Assembly: GCA_030638305.1 (NCBI GenBank)
Contig: DAOWEW010000137.1
Coordinates: forward strand, 1 to 10,565
Length of the DNA: 10,565 nt
DNA from: Desulfobacteraceae bacterium
GTDB lineage: Bacteria > Desulfobacterota > Desulfobacteria > Desulfobacterales > ETH-SRB1
Direction: 5' to 3'
The notes under the pieces were generated by a model. The model saw only the letters and a list, made by a program, of their open reading frames with translations, made no database searches and was not told the origin of the DNA. A program made the position numbers and the translations under genes. Of this stretch, positions 7,743 through 10,565 are shown piece by piece (position 1 is the stretch's first letter; every line of letters begins with the position of its first letter).

Positions 7743-8582
7743 ATGAATGAAGAATCTTTTTTACAAAATACCCAGGAAGGATTGAACGGGATACTCCGTC
7801 CATTCCAGCAGGAGCTAAAACGCGGTCAACGCTTCGCTGATTTTTTACAACAGTGTATTCGCTGTGTGGTACGAAATGATTTTCTCCAGTTAGACGAATT
7901 GCTTCGTACAAAAAAGGCTGAAAACGTAGAACAGGAAGAGGCATTAATTGACTGCAAACCTGTCTTTGACAGCTTGCGGGAATACGCCAGGGAACAGGTA
8001 GAAAGATACCGTCTGCAATTTATCAAAGACTTTGACCGGCTGGCAGAAGAAGCCGGACTGCCTGTTAAAATTGATTTTCCCCGCTTTAGCGTGCTTGAAG
8101 GCATTGACGGAGAGATTATTTTCAGCAAACGCATTACGATTATCAACAAAAAGACACTGAAATCCATTGATCCCCGTCGTATCGTTACTGCGGCCCTTCG
8201 TGTAAAAAAACAACTCTATGACCGGCCATTTGATCCTCAAAAATTTATTGACGGTCTCTACGAAACGTATGCTAAAATCAGCAAAATGGATAATATTTCA
8301 CAGGGCAATCCGGTTCCCATTCTACGGTTTTATCTGGAATATGTGATTTCCCTGCAAAGTAAAACGTTTTTTACCAATATGGATAAGGCCAAATTCAGGG
8401 GCTACGGTCTGGAACAGTTTGGCGTGGATATATGGCGTTATTTCAAGGCCGGTATCGGTGGGGCCTCAAACGGCAAGAAGTTGTGCCTGGATCCGGGGCG
8501 TAATTATTTCCTTTGGCTTATTGACAGCAATGGCGAACCTCGGCAGATTTCAGGAATTTCATTTCTGGAGGATGAAATATGA
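7743..8582 (+). CDS. Uncharacterised protein, first gene of the two-ATPase operon
   Basis: I do not recognise this 279-aa protein. It appears soluble, with no signal peptide and no membrane segment. Residues about 15-105 look helical and highly charged, with a possible coiled coil around 72-103 (SLREYAREQVERYRLQF). A mixed middle region follows (LPVKIDFPRFSVLEGIDGE at 106-124), then a region near 143-240 rich in aromatic residues (FYLEY, FGVDIWRYF). No nuclease, methylase or helicase motif is visible. The ribosome site is weak (GAGTGAG, 11 nt before the ATG) and no convincing promoter lies in the 119 bp after the tRNA, so readthrough from the tRNA promoter is possible. Its TGA overlaps the start of the next gene as ATGA, which indicates translational coupling and suggests a partner or adaptor for the ATPases. 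Confidence 0.8.
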   Translation: MNEESFLQNTQEGLNGILRPFQQELKRGQRFADFLQQCIRCVVRNDFLQLDELLRTKKAENVEQEEALIDCKPVFDSLREYAREQVERYRLQFIKDFDRLAEEAGLPVKIDFPRFSVLEGIDGEIIFSKRITIINKKTLKSIDPRRIVTAALRVKKQLYDRPFDPQKFIDGLYETYAKISKMDNISQGNPVPILRFYLEYVISLQSKTFFTNMDKAKFRGYGLEQFGVDIWRYFKAGIGGASNGKKLCLDPGRNYFLWLIDSNGEPRQISGISFLEDEI

Positions 8583-9871
8583 TAACTGTAGAAGAAATTG
8601 ATCAGTTAGAACCATTTCAGGCCAGATCAATTATTGAAGAACTTAGAAAAGGGAGCGTACCTGCCGACTATGTGCTTTTTTTTACTGTTGGCCGTGATAA
8701 CTGGCTCACCTTTATTGAAGATGATCTGAAAAATTATATTGCCGAAGGCGGGGCCAAAGTCCGTTTTCTCAGTGGTGATTACGGTGACGGCAAAACTCAT
8801 TTTATGTCAATAATCCGTCACCTTGCGCTTCAACAGGGATTTGCCGTCTCTTTTGTCGTGTTAACGCGGGAAGTGCCCATTCACAAATTCGAAGCTGTTT
8901 ATCAATCTATTACGCGTCAGCTTCGCGGTCGTTTTGAAGGCATTGGAATTCGCAATTTCCTGAGCCAGTGGCTGGACAGCCTGGTTCAAAATGACAGCCC
9001 TCCTTCAATAGAACAAATTGCTGATCTGGCCGAAATCTTACGCAATTTGCCGGGCATGAACGTAAATTTTGCCAATGCACTTGTGGCCCTGGCGCATAAT
9101 CGTTTTTCGCCATTAATGGAAGGAGAACATAAGGAAGATCGCACCGCAAACAGGGAGATCCTCTTCCACTGGTTCGAGGCAGGCAAAGTGACCAAGCGGG
9201 AACTTAAGCCATTCGGAATTTTTGAGGTAGTGAACAAGGCTAACAGCAAGCAGATGCTGAATTCCCTGAATGCCTTTCTGCGTTATATGGACTATAAAGG
9301 ATTTATTCTGCTCTTAGATGAACTGGAAACGGTCATCGCCCAGTCCGCTTCAGTGCGCAATGCGGCCTACGAAAACGTGCGCCTGCTTATAGATAACACC
9401 GAACAGGCTGAGTATTTTCATATCTTTTTTTCCATCATCCCGGACGTATTGCTGTCTGAAAAGGGATTTAAATCCTACGATGCGTTATGGAGCCGTGTCC
9501 GGTCCATCGGCCAACAAAAGCGGCTGAATTATCGCGGGGTTTTGATTGATCTGCATAGGACACCGTTGAAATCCGGCGAGTTGGTTGATCTTGGGCGGTC
9601 ATTGTGTCGTATTCACGAGATATCTTATCGTTGGAACGCCGCAGAGTCGGTGACAGGTCAGCTTCTTGAGGATATTTGTAAAAATCAGGAAAAGATGGGG
9701 CTTTTGAGCGAGGTACGGCTTTTCGTCAAACAGATCATTCGAATTCTGGATATGGCTGAACAGGGCAAAGATCCGGCAGAAACACTTGATCTTACCGAGC
9801 ATATCGTCTCAAGTCAGCAGGAAATGGAACAAGAGAAGATGGAACAACTGCAGCCCAGTTGGGATAAGTAA
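8579..9871 (+). CDS. BrxD/DUF2791-like P-loop ATPase
   Basis: This 430-aa predicted cytoplasmic ATPase has a Walker A motif GDYGDGKTHF at residues 66-75, a Walker B segment GFILLLDELE at 241-250, and a polar sensor-like strand, HIFFSIIPD, at 281-289. The layout resembles the AAA+/STAND-like family DUF2791 (PF10923), which contains BrxD, the ATP-binding protein of type 2 BREX phage-defence systems. The family assignment is from recalled motifs, not a search. The C-terminal 130 residues look helical and may hold a winged-helix DNA-binding region. GGAGG (8567-8571) lies 7 nt before the ATG, which overlaps the previous stop (ATGA). No pglX, pglZ or helicase gene is visible, so a complete BREX locus cannot be claimed. 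Family confidence is moderate; that it is an ATPase is near certain. Confidence 0.82.
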   Translation: MITVEEIDQLEPFQARSIIEELRKGSVPADYVLFFTVGRDNWLTFIEDDLKNYIAEGGAKVRFLSGDYGDGKTHFMSIIRHLALQQGFAVSFVVLTREVPIHKFEAVYQSITRQLRGRFEGIGIRNFLSQWLDSLVQNDSPPSIEQIADLAEILRNLPGMNVNFANALVALAHNRFSPLMEGEHKEDRTANREILFHWFEAGKVTKRELKPFGIFEVVNKANSKQMLNSLNAFLRYMDYKGFILLLDELETVIAQSASVRNAAYENVRLLIDNTEQAEYFHIFFSIIPDVLLSEKGFKSYDALWSRVRSIGQQKRLNYRGVLIDLHRTPLKSGELVDLGRSLCRIHEISYRWNAAESVTGQLLEDICKNQEKMGLLSEVRLFVKQIIRILDMAEQGKDPAETLDLTEHIVSSQQEMEQEKMEQLQPSWDK

Positions 9872-9874
9872 CCA

Positions 9875-10565
9875 ATGGATAAGGTCAATTTTGTCCAGCT
9901 ACTCAAAAGCGCCGGTAATTTCAAACTCAGACGGGCTGTGGAACGGTTGCGGGAGGGGCTTTTCGATCCTTTTGGTGTCAGACTGTTAACTGTTAGCGAA
10001 ACGCAATTAAACAGTATCTTTGATTGCGGTGTTAAAGCTCTGGAGAAAAATGAATCCACCCACCTTTGTGTCTGCGGTGCCTATGGCCAGGGCAAATCTC
10101 ATAGCCTTACCTATATTCGTCAACTGGCTCTATCGCAGGGTTTCGTTATTAGTCAGATCAATCTTGATCCCAGGGAAATTCCGTTTTATGACTTCCGGCA
10201 GGTTTACCGTGCTCTAATAAGTCAAATTTCTTTTCCGGATAGCGAGTCATCCCTGGTAAGATGGTGGAAAGACGTGAGCGGCAAACAAGAAATATCCTGG
10301 AGAAATAACATCGCTGGGCGGCTGGACATCATCCCGGAATCCATGCCTCATTTTTTCAAAGCCATTTTAACGGGCGTGGCGCAGGATAACATACCGCTTT
10401 CCACCCGGCAAAAAGGCTTAAAAAAGCATACCACATTCCGGCCCCGAGAGTTTCCCTGGCTCCTCGCCAATGCCCTGAACGGAAACAGCTTGCCTGTGTT
10501 TCGTTTCCGTCATGCCATGAAGTACCGACGGGTTCCATTTTACAAAGACGCATCCCTGGTCTGCA
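9875..10565 (+). CDS. Second P-loop ATPase, paralog of the preceding gene, 3' end outside window
   Basis: The frame opens with ATG 9875, 3 nt after the previous stop, and remains open to the right edge for 230 codons. A Walker A motif, GAYGQGKSH, is at residues 68-76. The stretch after it (YIRQLALSQGF, then DPREIPFYDFRQVY) aligns with the same region of the upstream ATPase (IIRHLALQQGF, then TREVPIHKFEAVY), so the two are diverged duplicates of one family (DUF2791-like). Walker B should lie past the window edge. A weak purine-rich site (GGGATAAG) lies within the end of the previous gene, as in tightly coupled operons. Two different subunits of one ATPase suggest a heteromeric complex or two sequential steps. 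The last ~200 bp are visibly richer in G+C than the minus-strand genes. Confidence 0.85.
   Translation, partial: MDKVNFVQLLKSAGNFKLRRAVERLREGLFDPFGVRLLTVSETQLNSIFDCGVKALEKNESTHLCVCGAYGQGKSHSLTYIRQLALSQGFVISQINLDPREIPFYDFRQVYRALISQISFPDSESSLVRWWKDVSGKQEISWRNNIAGRLDIIPESMPHFFKAILTGVAQDNIPLSTRQKGLKKHTTFRPREFPWLLANALNGNSLPVFRFRHAMKYRRVPFYKDASLVC

Noticed and set aside
7743..10565. Complete type 2 BREX locus
   Set aside because: Only BrxD-like ATPases are visible; no PglX, PglZ, PglW or helicase is in the window, so the full system cannot be claimed.

Overview
The window looks like a chromosomal segment from an AT-rich anaerobic bacterium, most likely a sulfate- or metal-reducing member of the Desulfobacterota (former Deltaproteobacteria). 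The clues are a secreted tetraheme c-type cytochrome, haem precursor synthesis by the C5 route (HemL), a PF09820-type AAA-ATPase-like gene of the sort common in these genomes, and dispersed palindromic repeats between genes. This placement is inference; no rRNA or taxonomic marker was compared.

The window has two parts. From about 1 to 7345 every gene is on the minus strand. In transcription order they are hemL (7345-6062), transketolase (5970-3928), a half-size UPF0016/GDT1 cation exporter (3820-3539), a CstA-type carbon-starvation transporter (3409-1688), a tetraheme cytochrome c (1571-1080) and an AAA-ATPase-like gene that runs off the left edge (1054-1). These serve core and energy metabolism: tetrapyrrole synthesis, pentose phosphate interconversion, cation homeostasis, uptake of small organic molecules, and extracytoplasmic electron transfer. 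The gaps after tkt, UPF0016 and cstA carry a family of related repeats: a perfect 34-bp palindrome, a third copy of its arm, and two 49-bp copies of a longer element that are 84% identical to each other. Each repeat starts at or within about 10 nt of a stop codon, as expected for REP/BIME-like or MITE-like elements.

From 7491 onward everything is on the plus strand. A near-consensus promoter drives a tRNA-Lys(CTT) with an encoded CCA end. Some 120 bp later a tightly packed operon begins. It holds an unrecognised 279-aa protein, a BrxD/DUF2791-like P-loop ATPase joined to it by an ATGA overlap, and, 3 nt further on, a second P-loop ATPase that is a diverged paralog of the first and is cut by the right edge. 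The sampled lines of this operon are richer in G+C than the block to its left, and it sits directly 3' of a tRNA gene, a common integration site. I read it as the start of a genomic island carrying a BREX-type-2-related or undescribed ATPase-based defence module. The rest of the module lies outside the window, so its type and function remain open.
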